DNA of 64,000 bases from Actinomycetes bacterium (GCA_021791895.1 JAJYVS010000006.1:27045-91044), one strand, 5' to 3'; positions 40,409 to 53,036 are shown, counted from the stretch's first letter. The notes: a model not told the origin generated them from the sequence alone. Numbers and translations are program-made.

Positions 40409-41590
40409 ATGCCTAGTCCGCGAGATCTGCTGAACGCCATCAAGGCCGTCATCGCCGAGATCGAGCCAGAAGACGCCGAGCGCAGGGTCGGCACCTCGAT
40501 CTTCCTCGATGTCCGGGAGCCCGACGAGTACGACCAGGGGGCGGTGGTCGGAGCGGTGCACCTGCCCCGTGGGAACCTGGAATTCCAGGTGGAGGGCAAG
40601 CTTCCCGACAAGAGCGCGCCGATCGTCGTCTACTGCGCTGGCGGGGTCCGCTCCGCCTTCGCCGTGCACACGATGGAGCAGCTCGGCTACACCAACGTGT
40701 CGTCGCTGATCGGGGGCTTCAACAGGTGGAAGGAGGGCGGCCACCCCTGGGAGACGCCCCGCACCCTCACCCACGAGCAGCGGAATCGTTACCAGCGCCA
40801 CCTGCTGCTCCCCGAGGTCGGTGAGACCGGCCAGCAGAAGCTCCTCGACTCCAAGGTGCTCCTCCTCGGGGCTGGCGGCCTCGGATCTCCGGCCGCCCTC
40901 TACCTCGCCGCGGCCGGGGTGGGCACCATCGGGATCATCGACATGGACGTCGTGGACGCCTCGAACCTCCAGCGTCAGATCCTGCACAACATGGACCGGA
41001 TCGGCGAGCGCAAGGTGGACTCGGCCAAGAAGACTCTGACCGCCATCAACCCCGACGTGAACGTGTCGACCTACGACGTGCGCCTCGGCGCCGACAACAT
41101 CCTGGAGATCATCGACGGCTACGACCTCATCGTCGACGGCACCGACAACTTCCCGACCCGGTATCTGGTCAACGACGCGTCCCTGCTCAAGCGGATCCCG
41201 GTCGTGCACGGCTCGATCTTCCGCTTCGAGGGCCAGGTGACCGTCTTCGATCCCTACAACGGTCCCTGCTACCGGTGCCTCATCCCCGAGCCGCCCCCCG
41301 CCGAGCTCGCCCCGTCGTGTGCGGAGGCCGGGGTGTTCGGGGTGCTGCCCGGGATCGTCGGCTCCATCCAGGCGCTGGAGGCGATCAAGCTCCTACTCGG
41401 CCTGGGCGACTCCTTGGTCGGCCGGCTCCTCGCCTTCGATGCGTTGGAGGAGACCTTCCGGGTCTTCAAGGTCCAGCGCGACCCGGAGTGCCCGGCCTGC
41501 GGTGTCGACGCCGGAGAGATCGTCATCGCCGAGTACGACGAGCTCTGCATGCCCCACCCGAAGGAGGCTCCCTCGCTCGCGCGGGCGTAA
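40409..41590 (+). CDS. Rhodanese-E1-like adenylyltransferase/sulfurtransferase (MoeZ-type, reversed order)
   Basis: A 393-residue protein. Residues 25-115 form a rhodanese domain with the active Cys76 in VVYCAGG. Residues 122-390 are an E1-like (ThiF/MoeB) domain with the ATP-binding GAGGLGSP at 154-161, the DMDVVDASNLQRQ element, the CYRC and CPAC zinc pairs, and APSCAEAGVFGVLPG around the acceptor site. Such proteins activate the C-terminal Gly-Gly of MoaD, ThiS or CysO and supply sulfur. In the usual MoeZ the rhodanese part follows the E1 part; here it precedes it. Its stop overlaps the -10 of the next gene. Confidence 0.9.
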   Translation: MPSPRDLLNAIKAVIAEIEPEDAERRVGTSIFLDVREPDEYDQGAVVGAVHLPRGNLEFQVEGKLPDKSAPIVVYCAGGVRSAFAVHTMEQLGYTNVSSLIGGFNRWKEGGHPWETPRTLTHEQRNRYQRHLLLPEVGETGQQKLLDSKVLLLGAGGLGSPAALYLAAAGVGTIGIIDMDVVDASNLQRQILHNMDRIGERKVDSAKKTLTAINPDVNVSTYDVRLGADNILEIIDGYDLIVDGTDNFPTRYLVNDASLLKRIPVVHGSIFRFEGQVTVFDPYNGPCYRCLIPEPPPAELAPSCAEAGVFGVLPGIVGSIQALEAIKLLLGLGDSLVGRLLAFDALEETFRVFKVQRDPECPACGVDAGEIVIAEYDELCMPHPKEAPSLARA

Positions 41591-41593
41591 CCT
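41588..41593 (+). promoter_or_regulatory. Candidate -10 (TAACCT) overlapping a stop codon
   Basis: TAACCT starts with the TAA stop of the upstream gene and ends 6 bases before the GTG of the mutase, the spacing for a leaderless message. The mutase could therefore be transcribed on its own even though it lies only 9 bp behind. Confidence 0.4.
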
Positions 41594-41599
41594 GGGTCG

Positions 41600-43192
41600 G
41601 TGACCCCCGATCGCCAGGGAACCGAGCGCCGCACCGACTCGGGTATCGAGATCCGTCCCCTCTACGGTCCCGGCGACCTCGGGACCTGGGACCCCGAGGT
41701 CGCATTGGGCGAGCCTGGCCGGGCGCCCTACACGAGGGGCGTCCGGAGCGACATGTACCGGGGGCGTCTGTGGACCATGCGCCAGTACGCCGGGTTCGGG
41801 ACGGCCGAGGCCACCAACGAGCGGTTCAAGTTCCTGCTCGGGGCGGGGCAGACCGGGCTCTCCTGCGCGTTCGACCTGCCGACCCAGATGGGGTATGACT
41901 CCGACCACCCGCGTTCGGAGGGCGAGGTGGGCAAGGTCGGCGTCGCCATCGACTCGCTCGCCGACATGCGGCTCTTGCTGGCCGGCCTCCCGCTCGACAA
42001 GGTCACCACGTCGATGACCATCAACTCGACTGCGGCCATCCTGCTCCTCCTCTACCAGCTGGTCGCCGAGGAGCAGGGGGTCTCCGGTGAGCACCTCGGC
42101 GGCACCATCCAGAACGACATCTTGAAGGAGTACGTCGCACGGGGGACCTACATCTACCCACCGCGCCCGTCGATGCGGCTCATCACCGACACCTTCAATT
42201 ACTGCGCCGCCAACCTGCCCAACTGGAACACCATCTCGATCTCGGGCTACCACATCAGGGAGGCCGGTTCGACGGCGGTCCAGGAGCTGGCGTTCACGCT
42301 GGCCAACGGGATCGCGTACGTGGAGGCGGCGATCGCCGCCGGCCTTCAGGTCGACGCCTTCGCGCCGAGGCTCTCGTTCTTCTGGAACGCCCACAACAAC
42401 CTCTTCGAGGAGGTCGCCAAGTTCCGCGCCGCCCGACGGATGTGGGCCCGGATCATGACCGACCGCTTCGGCGCCAAGGACGAGCGCTCGAAGATGCTGC
42501 GCTTCCACACCCAGACCGGGGGCTCGACCCTCACCGCCCAGCAACCCGAGAACAACGTCGTCCGGGTGTCGATCCAGGCGCTGAGCGCGGTGCTCGGGGG
42601 CACCCAGAGCCTCCACACCAACGGTTTCGACGAAGCATTGGGCCTGCCGACGGAGCGAGCGGCCAAGATCGCCCTGCGGACCCAGCAGGTCATCGCCTAC
42701 GAGTCCGGGGTGGTCGACACCGTCGACCCGCTGGCCGGCTCGTACTTCGTCGAGTCGCTGACCAACGAGGTCGAACGGGCCGCCTCCCAGTACCTCGACC
42801 GTATCGACGCCCTGGGGGGGGCGGTGGCCGCGATCGAGGGCCGCTTCATGCAGGACGAGATCGAGCAGGCGGCCTACGCCCACGCCAAGTCGGTCGACGA
42901 CGGCGAGACCATCGTGGTCGGGGTGAACCAGTTCGTCGAGGAGACCCACGAGCCGACCGACGTCTTCCCGATCGACGCTGCGCTGCAACGGGCCCAGGTC
43001 GAGCGCACCGGGCGGGTGCGGGCCGAACGGGACCAGCGTGCGGTGGACGAGGCGCTCGGCAAGGTGGCCCGGGCAGCGGCGGGTACCGAGAACCTCCTCG
43101 TCCCGATGAAAGAGGCTCTGCGGGCGATGGCCACCCTGGGCGAGGTCTCCGACGTGCTGCGGGCCGAGTTCGGCGTCTACGAACCGGTCTGA
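41600..43192 (+). CDS. Methylmalonyl-CoA mutase-like large subunit
   Basis: A 530-residue radical B12 mutase of the type that lacks its own cobalamin domain; a separate small subunit (about 140 residues) must be encoded elsewhere. The substrate barrel shows [66 protein letters not shown] and [17 protein letters not shown]. This belongs to the stand-alone MCM-alpha group common in archaea and actinobacteria. It rearranges methylmalonyl-CoA to succinyl-CoA, but related mutases act on isobutyryl- or hydroxyisobutyryl-CoA and I cannot exclude these. The PduO adenosyltransferase at 32.5 kb makes its cofactor. Confidence 0.9.
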   Translation: MTPDRQGTERRTDSGIEIRPLYGPGDLGTWDPEVALGEPGRAPYTRGVRSDMYRGRLWTMRQYAGFGTAEATNERFKFLLGAGQTGLSCAFDLPTQMGYDSDHPRSEGEVGKVGVAIDSLADMRLLLAGLPLDKVTTSMTINSTAAILLLLYQLVAEEQGVSGEHLGGTIQNDILKEYVARGTYIYPPRPSMRLITDTFNYCAANLPNWNTISISGYHIREAGSTAVQELAFTLANGIAYVEAAIAAGLQVDAFAPRLSFFWNAHNNLFEEVAKFRAARRMWARIMTDRFGAKDERSKMLRFHTQTGGSTLTAQQPENNVVRVSIQALSAVLGGTQSLHTNGFDEALGLPTERAAKIALRTQQVIAYESGVVDTVDPLAGSYFVESLTNEVERAASQYLDRIDALGGAVAAIEGRFMQDEIEQAAYAHAKSVDDGETIVVGVNQFVEETHEPTDVFPIDAALQRAQVERTGRVRAERDQRAVDEALGKVARAAAGTENLLVPMKEALRAMATLGEVSDVLRAEFGVYEPV

Positions 43193-43226
43193 GCAGGCCG
43201 GGTTCCGATCGACCGCCGCCACGCCG

Positions 43227-44402
43227 TCATGGCCGCGAGCGGTTGAGCAGGCGTTCCCGCACCTTCGGTGTGGTGGCGGCGTCGATCGCGGTCCAGGCCA
43301 GCGCCAGCGCCCCGTCGTAGAGCGCCGCGTCGGCTGAGGGCGTCGCACAGGCCGAGGCGAACTCACGCTGGTGGTTGACCGCCCCCTTGGCGTCGATCCC
43401 GATGAGCGGGTGGATCGTGGGCACCTGGAGCGAGACATTGGCCATGTCGGTCGACACGGTGGGGAGGTCGTCTCCCTGGTCGTCGGGGCCGAAGCTGCGC
43501 CCGAGCGTCTCGGCGTTGGCCCGGTAGGCGCCCAGCAGGTCGGGGTCCGACTCCATGTGGGTGTAGATCGGGGAGAGGACCTCGAAGGAGACTTGCGCCC
43601 CGGTGGCCAGCGCCCCCGCCTCGAAGCAGCGCCGCACCCGGGGCTCGAGCCGCTCGAGACCCTCGAGCGACGGGGCCCGGCACATGAACCGGCCGCTCAC
43701 GCGGGCCGGGATGACGTTGGCGGCCTGGCCGCCCTCGGACACGACCCCGTGTGCCTGATCACCCGGGTGGAACTGCTGGCGCAGCAGCGACAGCGCGACC
43801 TGGGCGACCACCATCGCGTCGCTGGCGTTGATGCCCTCGTAGGGGGCGGCCGAGGCGTGGGCCTCCTTACCAGTGAAGTGGACGTCGAAGTGGGAAACGG
43901 CCAGGCATTGTGCCGCCAGCCAGTCTGCCGGCCATGGGTGCACCATCATCGCCAGGTGGGCGTCGTCAAACGCCCCGCGCTCGAGCATGAGCACCTTCCC
44001 GCCGCCACCTTCTTCGGCCGGCGTCCCCAAGACCTTGACTGTCAGGGCGAGGTCGTCGGCCACCTCGGCCAGCGCCAGGGCGGCGCCGACGGAGGACGCA
44101 GCGATGATGTTGTGCCCGCAGGCGTGGCCGACTCCGGGGAGCGCGTCGTACTCGGCGCACAACGCCACCACCAGCGGGCCCTCGCCAGAGTGGGCGCTGA
44201 ACGCGGTCGGCAGCTCGCAGACGCCGGCGTCGACGGCCATGCCGTGACCGGCAAGGGTCCCGGTCAGCCGTTCGAGGGCAAAGTATTCCTCGAAGGCCAG
44301 CTCCGGGTGGTCGTGGATGTCGTGGCTGAGCTCGACCAGCTCGTCGCGCTGACGTTCGAGGGCTCGCCGGGCCCGGTCCTTCAGTTCTGCGGCGGCTGGC
44401 AT
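43227..44402 (-). CDS. M20-family amidohydrolase
   Basis: A 391-residue zinc-dependent M20D amidohydrolase, similar to aminobenzoyl-glutamate hydrolases. The metal-binding residues are visible in HDHPELAFEE, GHACGHNIIAAS, GTPAEEGGGGK and the lid domain between about 180 and 295. It probably removes an acyl or amide group from an N-acyl amino acid; substrate unknown. It lies 10 bp downstream of the carboxylase alpha gene in the same direction and converges with the mutase. Confidence 0.88.
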   Translation of the reverse strand: MPAAAELKDRARRALERQRDELVELSHDIHDHPELAFEEYFALERLTGTLAGHGMAVDAGVCELPTAFSAHSGEGPLVVALCAEYDALPGVGHACGHNIIAASSVGAALALAEVADDLALTVKVLGTPAEEGGGGKVLMLERGAFDDAHLAMMVHPWPADWLAAQCLAVSHFDVHFTGKEAHASAAPYEGINASDAMVVAQVALSLLRQQFHPGDQAHGVVSEGGQAANVIPARVSGRFMCRAPSLEGLERLEPRVRRCFEAGALATGAQVSFEVLSPIYTHMESDPDLLGAYRANAETLGRSFGPDDQGDDLPTVSTDMANVSLQVPTIHPLIGIDAKGAVNHQREFASACATPSADAALYDGALALAWTAIDAATTPKVRERLLNRSRP

Positions 44403-44412
44403 GGGGCCAGGT

Positions 44413-46167
44413 CTACTCGATGACCGCGACGACGTCGCCGCCGCCGACCGAGGCCCCCTCGGTCACCCGCAGCTCGGCGACGGTCCCGTCCTTGTCGGCG
44501 GCGATGGCGTTCTCCATCTTCATCGCCTCGAGGATGCAGATCGTCTGGCCCGCCTCGACGGTGTCTCCCACCGATACGAGCACCCGCACGATCGTCCCCT
44601 GCATGGGCACGGTGACCGTTCCGGTGCCGGTCGCGCTCGGCGTGTGGCTCCGGCTTCGTCGCGGGGCCGGACGGGCGAGCGAACCCCGGGGGCCTGGCTC
44701 GAGGGCCGGAACCCACAGCTTGACCCGGTAGAGCCGACCGTCCACCTCTGCCGTCACCTCCCGGAGCACCTTGGCGTCGCCCTCAGGGTCGGGATCGGCG
44801 ACCTCGGGGGCGGAGGTGACCCCGGAGAGGTCGAGGGTGTCCTCGACCCAGCGGGTGGAGTGCGTGGCCCGCGCGAAATCCGGGTGGCTCAGGATGGCGG
44901 TGTCGGCCGGGATGGTGCTGGCCACCCCTTCGATCCGGGTCTCCTCGAGGGCCCGGAGCATCCGCTTGCGTGCCGCCTCCCGGTCGGGCGCCCACACCGA
45001 GAGCTTGGCCATCAGGTTGTCGTAGTGCTGGCTCACCGTATCGCCGGCCTCGTACCCGGTGTCGAAGCGGACGCCGGGTCCGGCCGGCGGGGTGAACCGG
45101 AGGATCGTTCCGGGGGACGGGAGGAAGCGCCCGCCGGCCGGGTCCTCGGCGTTCAACCGGACCTCGATGGCGTGACCGTTCGTCATCACGTCGCCCTGGG
45201 TGAAGTCCAGGGCCTCACCGCCCGCGATCTTGAGCTGCCACGCGACCAGGTCGAGCCCGGTCACGAGCTCGGTGATGGGGTGTTCGACCTGTAGGCGGGT
45301 GTTCATCTCCAAGAAGTAGAACTGCCCGTCCTGGTACAGGAACTCGACTGTGCCGGCGTTGGTGTAGTTGCATGCCCGGGCGACCTTGACCGCCGCCTCG
45401 CCCATGGCCACCCGGATCCCCTCGGGGAAATCGGGGGCCGGGCACTCCTCGATTAGCTTCTGGTGGCGCCGCTGGCAGGAGCAGTCGCGCTCGCCCAGCC
45501 ACAGGACGTTGCCGTGACCGTCCGCCAAGACCTGCATCTCGATGTGCCTCGGCCACTCCAAGTAGCGCTCGAGGTAGATCTCGTCCCTCCCGAAGGAAGC
45601 CTTGGCCTCCCGCTGGGCCGAGGCCATCGCGTCGGCCGCTTCGGCGGGTGCCAGGACCACCTTCATGCCCCGTCCGCCACCGCCGTAGGCCGCCTTGATC
45701 GCGACCGGCCAGCCGAATTCCTCGCCGAACGCGACGATCTCGGCCGGATCGGTGACGGCTTCGGAACGTCCGGGAACCCCGTTCACGTCGGCCCGCTCGG
45801 CGGCCAGCCGGGCGCTGATCTTGTCGCCCATGATCTCGATGGCCTCGGGCGGTGGGCCGACGAAGGTCACCCCCTTGGCCACGATGGCCCGGGCGAAGTC
45901 GGCGTTCTCGGAGAAGAAGCCGTACCCCGGGTGCACCGCGTCGGCCCCACTGGCCTCGACGGCGTCGAGGATCGCCTCGACGTTCAGGTAGCTCTCGGTG
46001 GCGGTCTGGCCCCCGAGCGCGTACGCCTCGTCAGCCATCCGCACGTGGAGTGCGTCCCGGTCCAGCTCCGAGTAGACGGCCACAGTCCCGACGCCGAGTT
46101 CCCGGCAGGTTCGCATGATCCGCACAGCGATCTCGCCCCGGTTGGCGATCAGTACCTTGTCCAGCAC
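44413..46167 (-). CDS. Acyl-CoA carboxylase alpha subunit (biotin carboxylase + BCCP)
   Basis: A 584-residue biotin-dependent carboxylase subunit of the actinobacterial AccA3 type. Residues 1-445 are biotin carboxylase ([34 protein letters not shown], the ATP grasp [18 protein letters not shown]). After a Pro/Arg/Ser-rich linker, residues 510-584 are a biotin carrier domain with the biotinyl lysine in EAMKMEN. With a beta subunit encoded elsewhere it would make malonyl- or methylmalonyl-CoA. GTG 46167 has GAGGAA upstream. It is back to back with birA, which attaches its biotin. Confidence 0.92.
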   Translation of the reverse strand: MLDKVLIANRGEIAVRIMRTCRELGVGTVAVYSELDRDALHVRMADEAYALGGQTATESYLNVEAILDAVEASGADAVHPGYGFFSENADFARAIVAKGVTFVGPPPEAIEIMGDKISARLAAERADVNGVPGRSEAVTDPAEIVAFGEEFGWPVAIKAAYGGGGRGMKVVLAPAEAADAMASAQREAKASFGRDEIYLERYLEWPRHIEMQVLADGHGNVLWLGERDCSCQRRHQKLIEECPAPDFPEGIRVAMGEAAVKVARACNYTNAGTVEFLYQDGQFYFLEMNTRLQVEHPITELVTGLDLVAWQLKIAGGEALDFTQGDVMTNGHAIEVRLNAEDPAGGRFLPSPGTILRFTPPAGPGVRFDTGYEAGDTVSQHYDNLMAKLSVWAPDREAARKRMLRALEETRIEGVASTIPADTAILSHPDFARATHSTRWVEDTLDLSGVTSAPEVADPDPEGDAKVLREVTAEVDGRLYRVKLWVPALEPGPRGSLARPAPRRSRSHTPSATGTGTVTVPMQGTIVRVLVSVGDTVEAGQTICILEAMKMENAIAADKDGTVAELRVTEGASVGGGDVVAVIE

Positions 46168-46298
46168 CTGGTTCCTCTTGGTCGCCGCTCGACGGCTGAA
46201 CACGGCGTGCCGCCACGATCCGGTCTCTTCGGCGCATACACTGGCACGGCACCGAGGGCGGTCGCCACGTCGGCCCCGGACCGGAGGGACCACCGGCG

Positions 46299-47078
46299 GT
46301 GACTGGCCAGGCACCCATGAACGACCCCGGTCCCCGGCGCAGGTTCGTCCACATCCTCTGGTTCGATCAGCTGGACTCCACCAACACCTGGCTCCTCGAC
46401 GCGGCCGGCACCGGGGCGCCGGAGGGGACGGTGGCCGTGGCTGACCACCAGAGCGCCGGGCGCGGCCGGCTCCGGCGGCGCTGGGAGTCCCCCCCGGGTT
46501 CGGGTCTCTTGGCCTCGATCCTGTTCCGTGTCCATCTCGACCCGACCGAGCTGTTCAGTGTCTCGGCGCTGGTCACCCTCGCCGCCAGAGACGCCATCGC
46601 CGGGGAGATCGGCGTGTCGGTCGGGGCGAAGTGGCCCAACGACCTGGTCACCGACAACCGCAAGCTGGCCGGGGTCTTGGCCGAGACCCGGGGGTTGGGG
46701 GGCGAGGACGTTGCGGTGGTGGTGGGGATCGGGATCAACGTGAGTTGGCCCGCCCCAGGACCAGAGGCGACGGAGCTCAACGCCACCTGCTTAGAGTCGC
46801 TGTGCGGGCACCCGGTCGACCGCAGGAGGCTGCTCGAAGCGATGCTCGACTTGGTCGAGCGCCGACGGCACCAGCTCGACGTGGCCGACGGGCGGGCCTC
46901 GCTCCTCCATGAGCTGGAGTCCGTCACGGTGACCGTGGGTCGCCGGGTCAGGGTGCAGACCTCGACGTCCACGCTCGTCGGCACGGCGGTGGGCCTGGAC
47001 CCGAGGGGCCAGCTCATCGTCGAGGTCGACGGCGTCCAGCGGGTGGTGTCGGTCGGCGATGTCGTGCACCTGCGCTGA
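46299..47078 (+). CDS. birA: Biotin-[acetyl-CoA carboxylase] ligase
   Basis: A 259-residue monofunctional BirA: it activates biotin as biotinyl-AMP and attaches it to the carrier lysine. Visible motifs are [10 protein letters not shown] near residue 26, [21 protein letters not shown] near 50 (the adenylate loop), KWPNDLV near 110 and KLAGVLAE. The DNA-binding winged helix of the regulatory BirA is missing, so it does not repress biotin genes. GTG 46299 or ATG 46317 is the start. It is divergent from the carboxylase gene, 131 bp apart. Confidence 0.92.
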   Translation: MTGQAPMNDPGPRRRFVHILWFDQLDSTNTWLLDAAGTGAPEGTVAVADHQSAGRGRLRRRWESPPGSGLLASILFRVHLDPTELFSVSALVTLAARDAIAGEIGVSVGAKWPNDLVTDNRKLAGVLAETRGLGGEDVAVVVGIGINVSWPAPGPEATELNATCLESLCGHPVDRRRLLEAMLDLVERRRHQLDVADGRASLLHELESVTVTVGRRVRVQTSTSTLVGTAVGLDPRGQLIVEVDGVQRVVSVGDVVHLR

Positions 47079-47117
47079 TCACTCACCCGCCCCTCGGGAC
47101 GCGCCAGGTGGGACGGG

Positions 47118-47123
47118 TACGCT
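47118..47123 (+). promoter_or_regulatory. Candidate -10 (TACGCT) of rmlB
   Basis: TACGCT ends 10 bases before the ATG at 47134, spacing of the leaderless group. It would drive rmlB-rmlD and the GT2 gene. Confidence 0.35.
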
Positions 47124-47133
47124 GGAGCCCGCT

Positions 47134-48153
47134 ATGCGGCTCCTGGTCACCGGGGGGGCGGGTTTCATCGGCTCCAATTTCGTCCGCCACTGGGTCCACG
47201 AGCACCCGGGCGACAAGGTGGTCGTCTACGACGCCCTGACCTATGCCGGCAACCGGGAAAGCCTGAGCGACCTCGAGGGCGCGTTCGAGTTCGTGCACGG
47301 CGACGTGGCCGACGCCGACCGGGCCGCCTGGGCCCTGCGGGAGCACCGGATCGACGCGATCGTCCACTTCGCCGCCGAGTCGCACAACAGCCGGGCGGCG
47401 CTCGACCCGGGGCTCTTCTTCCGCACCAACGTGATCGGGACCCAGACTCTGCTCGAAGCGGCCCGCCAGCGCGGCGTGGCCCGGTTCCACCACATCTCGA
47501 CCTGCGAGGTGTACGGGCAGATGGCGTTGGACGATCCCCTCGCCTTCACCGAGTCGAGTCCGTACCGCCCCCGCACGCCCTACAGCGCCTCCAAGGCCGG
47601 CGCCGATCACGCCGTCCGCTGCTACGCCGAGACCTTCGGGCTCCCGGTGACCATCACCAACTGCGCCAACAACTACGGGCCCTACCAGTTCCCCGAGAAG
47701 CTCGTAGCGTTGTGCACCACCAGAGCCCTCGACGACCACCCCCTCCCGCTCTACGCGTCGCTCGACCACCGTCGGGAGTGGCTGCACGTCCTCGACCACT
47801 GCCGGGCCATCGAGACGGTGCTCCTCGAGGGGAAGGAGGGCGAGACCTACCTGGTCGGCAGCGGCGTGGAGGCGACGATCGAGCAGATGGCCGACCTGGT
47901 CCTCGCCGCCGCGGGCAAGCCCCTCTCGTTGAAGGAGATCGTCCCGGACCGTCCGGGCCACGATTCCCGCTACCTGCTCGACTCGACCAAGCTGCGTCGT
48001 GAGCTCGGTTGGGCCCCGCAGATCCCCCTCGAGGAGGGGGTGGCCGCCACCGTGGACTGGTACCGCGCCAACCGGGCCTGGTGGGAGCCGTTGGCCCACC
48101 TGACCTCGGTCGACGAGCACGCCTGGAGCAACGGGAGCACCGGAGGCCAGTAA
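47134..48153 (+). CDS. rfbB: dTDP-glucose 4,6-dehydratase-like protein
   Basis: A 339-residue extended SDR of the RmlB type. NAD binds at VTGGAGFIGSNF near residue 5; the family motifs YDALTYAGN, HFAAESH, YSASKAGAD and TITNCANNYGPYQFPEKL are all present. The active-site segment, however, reads STCEVYG where the known enzymes have S-T-D-E-V-Y-G: the aspartate general acid of dehydration is replaced by cysteine, while the neighbouring glutamate remains. I believe this variant also occurs in other actinobacteria. The protein may still be a dehydratase or may have another 4-keto-sugar reaction. rmlD and a GT2 gene follow. Confidence 0.85.
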   Translation: MRLLVTGGAGFIGSNFVRHWVHEHPGDKVVVYDALTYAGNRESLSDLEGAFEFVHGDVADADRAAWALREHRIDAIVHFAAESHNSRAALDPGLFFRTNVIGTQTLLEAARQRGVARFHHISTCEVYGQMALDDPLAFTESSPYRPRTPYSASKAGADHAVRCYAETFGLPVTITNCANNYGPYQFPEKLVALCTTRALDDHPLPLYASLDHRREWLHVLDHCRAIETVLLEGKEGETYLVGSGVEATIEQMADLVLAAAGKPLSLKEIVPDRPGHDSRYLLDSTKLRRELGWAPQIPLEEGVAATVDWYRANRAWWEPLAHLTSVDEHAWSNGSTGGQ

Positions 48154-48185
48154 AGTTTTCCGGCGTGCCGGAGGGTCTCACCGCG

Positions 48186-49028
48186 GTGAAGGTCCTCGTG
48201 ACCGGCTCGGCCGGGCAGCTCGGCCGGGACGTCGTGGCGGTCCTCGAGCGAGACGAATCGATCGAACCCTTCGCGGCCGACGCCTTGGTCGACGACCCGG
48301 TCGCAATCGCGTCCTCGGTGGACGCCGTCGGGCCCGACGTGGTCATCCACTGCGCGGCCATGACCGACGTCGACCGGTGCGAGCGGGATCCCGAGCGAGC
48401 CCGGGCCGTCAACGCCACCGGGACACAGAACGTCGCCCGGGCCGCCGCCGCGGCTGGGGCCCATCTGGTCTACGTCTCCACCGACTACGTGTTCGACGGC
48501 CGGTCGTGGCGCCCGTACACCGAGACCGACGAACCCAACCCGATCTCGGTCTACGGAGCGACCAAGCTGGCCGGCGAACGGGCGTGTCCACCGGAAGCCA
48601 CCGTGGTGCGCACCTCCTGGCTCTCGGGGGTCCACGGCGCCAACTTCGTCACGGCGATCTTGAGACTGGCCGACTCGCCGGGGGAGTTGCGGATTGTCGA
48701 CGACCAGCGGGGTTCGCCGACCTGCACCGCCGACCTCGCCGACGCGCTCGTCGCGCTCGCTCGCGACCGTCGTCCCGGTTGCTTCCACGTGACCAACGCC
48801 GGCGACGCGAGCCGCTACGAGCTCGCCCGGGAGGTGGTGGCCCGCTCCGGCGGTGACCCGGGCCGGGTCCGGCCGATCGCCACCGCCGAGCTCGACCCGC
48901 CGCGCCCCGCGGCCCGCCCCGCCTACTCGGTGCTCGACAACTCGACGTTCGTGGCCGCCGGGTACAAAGCACTGCCCGATTGGCGCGACGGCCTCGCCCG
49001 CCTGCTCGTGGCCCTGGAGAGGCGGTGA
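48186..49028 (+). CDS. rfbD: dTDP-4-dehydrorhamnose reductase
   Basis: RmlD, 280 residues, the last step of dTDP-rhamnose synthesis, reducing dTDP-4-keto-rhamnose with NADPH. The Rossmann motif is VTGSAGQLGRDV near residue 4, followed by HCAAMTDVDRCE, the catalytic segment STDYVFDG and YGATKLAGE, and RTSWLSGVHGANFV. GTG 48186 follows GGAGGG at 10 bases; GTG 48165 is an alternative start. The stop overlaps the GT2 gene by 4 bp (GTGA). Confidence 0.9.
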   Translation: MKVLVTGSAGQLGRDVVAVLERDESIEPFAADALVDDPVAIASSVDAVGPDVVIHCAAMTDVDRCERDPERARAVNATGTQNVARAAAAAGAHLVYVSTDYVFDGRSWRPYTETDEPNPISVYGATKLAGERACPPEATVVRTSWLSGVHGANFVTAILRLADSPGELRIVDDQRGSPTCTADLADALVALARDRRPGCFHVTNAGDASRYELAREVVARSGGDPGRVRPIATAELDPPRPAARPAYSVLDNSTFVAAGYKALPDWRDGLARLLVALERR

Positions 49029-49927
49029 GCCCGGAACAGCGCTCGTGCTCGGCGGTCGTCGTCGACTACGACACCGGGTCGTACCTGTCCGAATGCCTGC
49101 GCTCGCTGAACGACGAGGGGGTCGCCCGGCCGGTGGTGGTGGAGAACGGCGACGCCGACGACGCCCGAGCCGCGCTCGGGGCCGCCGGTTTCGAGCGGAC
49201 CCCGCTGATCGCTACCGGCCGGAATCTCGGCTACGGGGCCGGGGCCAACCGGGGGGTCGCCGCCACCGGGGAGTCCGAGTACCTGCTCATCTGCAACGCC
49301 GATCTGGCGCTCCACGCCGGGGCGTTGGCGGCCCTGGTCTCGGCACTCGACGACCATCCGGACTGGGCGGTGGTCGGCCCCCGGATCCTCACCACCGAGG
49401 GCGTCCCCTACCCCTCGGCCCGGCTCTTCCCCGGACCGGTGGTGGCCGCCGGCCATGCCCTGTTCGGCGCGGTGTTCCCGAACAACGCGTTCACCCGCCG
49501 CTACCGGACCCCGTACCTCCAGGGGCAGTCGGCCGAGGTTGACTGGGTCTCGGGCTCGTGCTTCCTCGCCCGCCGCAGCGCCCTGGAGCAGGTGGGTGGG
49601 TTCGACGAGCGGTACTTCATGTTCGCCGAGGACATGGATCTGTGCTGGCGGTTGGGCCGGGCCGGCTGGAGGGTGGGATTCGAGCCGTCGGCCGAGGTCA
49701 CCCACCACGAGGGGGTCTCGCGCCAGCACCATCCCTACAAGATGGTGCTGGCCCACCACCTCTCGGCCCTGCGCTTCGCCACCGGCACCCTGGTCGGCCC
49801 CCGCCGCGTCCTCCTGCCCGCCGTCGCCCTCGGCCTCGCCGCACGCCTGGGGGCGGTCTGGTCGGCGACCTTTCTGCGGCGGGCCCGGGCGCGGCGCCGG
49901 ACACCGATCGGGCCCCGGCCCGCGTAG
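49025..49927 (+). CDS. Family 2 glycosyltransferase (rhamnosyltransferase-like)
   Basis: A 300-residue GT-A glycosyltransferase. It shows VVVDYDTGSYLSECLRSL near residue 11, ATGRNLGYGAGANRGV near 66, the nucleotide-binding CNAD near 92 (DXD equivalent), the acceptor-side VDWVSGSCFLARRSALEQVGGFDERYFMFAEDMDLCWRLGRAGW and THHEGVSR. The pattern is that of rhamnosyl- and galactofuranosyl-type transferases such as WbbL. Its fusion to rmlBD in one operon suggests dTDP-rhamnose as donor. The last 50 residues contain a mildly hydrophobic stretch, followed by an Arg-rich tail. Confidence 0.85.
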   Translation: MSPEQRSCSAVVVDYDTGSYLSECLRSLNDEGVARPVVVENGDADDARAALGAAGFERTPLIATGRNLGYGAGANRGVAATGESEYLLICNADLALHAGALAALVSALDDHPDWAVVGPRILTTEGVPYPSARLFPGPVVAAGHALFGAVFPNNAFTRRYRTPYLQGQSAEVDWVSGSCFLARRSALEQVGGFDERYFMFAEDMDLCWRLGRAGWRVGFEPSAEVTHHEGVSRQHHPYKMVLAHHLSALRFATGTLVGPRRVLLPAVALGLAARLGAVWSATFLRRARARRRTPIGPRPA

Positions 49928-50101
49928 GATCGGTGCGGGCTCGGTACGGGTCTGTGGTTGAAAGTCGAGGCCAGTCGCAGGCGAAACGACCCACGTAAGG
50001 CAACTCTTGGTTGCTGAGCATGGTGCGATTTAGACGTAAGTCCTGCCCGTCGCACCCGACGGTCGGGTGATGACGGAGACGGGGTGACGCGAGCCGTGGT
50101 C

Positions 50102-50131
50102 GGGACCGAAGGGCCGAAGGCCGCCGGTCCC
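50102..50131. other. Hairpin in the gap upstream of secA
   Basis: The outer stem GGGACCG/CGGTCCC (7 bp) encloses GGCC-GAA-GGCC. It could end the upstream GT2 transcript or be part of a structured RNA. It has no T-run. Confidence 0.4.
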
Positions 50132-50233
50132 GGGGCCGCCAGCCCTGCAGCAGGCGAGTGTGGGGGCAAAGACCAGGTCAGCCGTACCCAGCCCACGACC
50201 TCCGCCCGGCCCGATCGGGCGAGAACCCCCAGG

Positions 50234-50239
50234 TAGGAT
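50234..50239 (+). promoter_or_regulatory. Candidate -10 (TAGGAT) of secA
   Basis: TAGGAT lies 10 bases before the secA ATG. No Shine-Dalgarno is seen between them, consistent with a leaderless message. Confidence 0.4.
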
Positions 50240-50249
50240 CGACAAAAGC

Positions 50250-53022
<2,773 letters not shown>

Positions 53023-53036
<14 letters not shown>

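Larger units (their letters stand above)
49928..50249. other. 322-bp structured gap upstream of secA
   Basis: No gene is apparent. The region has two clear hairpins: CACCCGA-CGG-TCGGGTG at 50053-50069 and a longer one at 50102-50131 (GGGACCG ... inner GGCC-GAA-GGCC ... CGGTCCC). The stretch 49960-50040 is less GC-rich than its surroundings. The promoter hexamer of secA lies at 50234-50239. It could be a transcribed small RNA or leader. It does not match tmRNA, RNase P, 6S or SRP RNA by eye. Confidence 0.4.

Noticed and set aside
49960-50040. Possible tRNA, tmRNA or SRP RNA upstream of secA
   Set aside because: No cloverleaf, CCA end, tag-peptide frame or SRP core motif could be found by eye.
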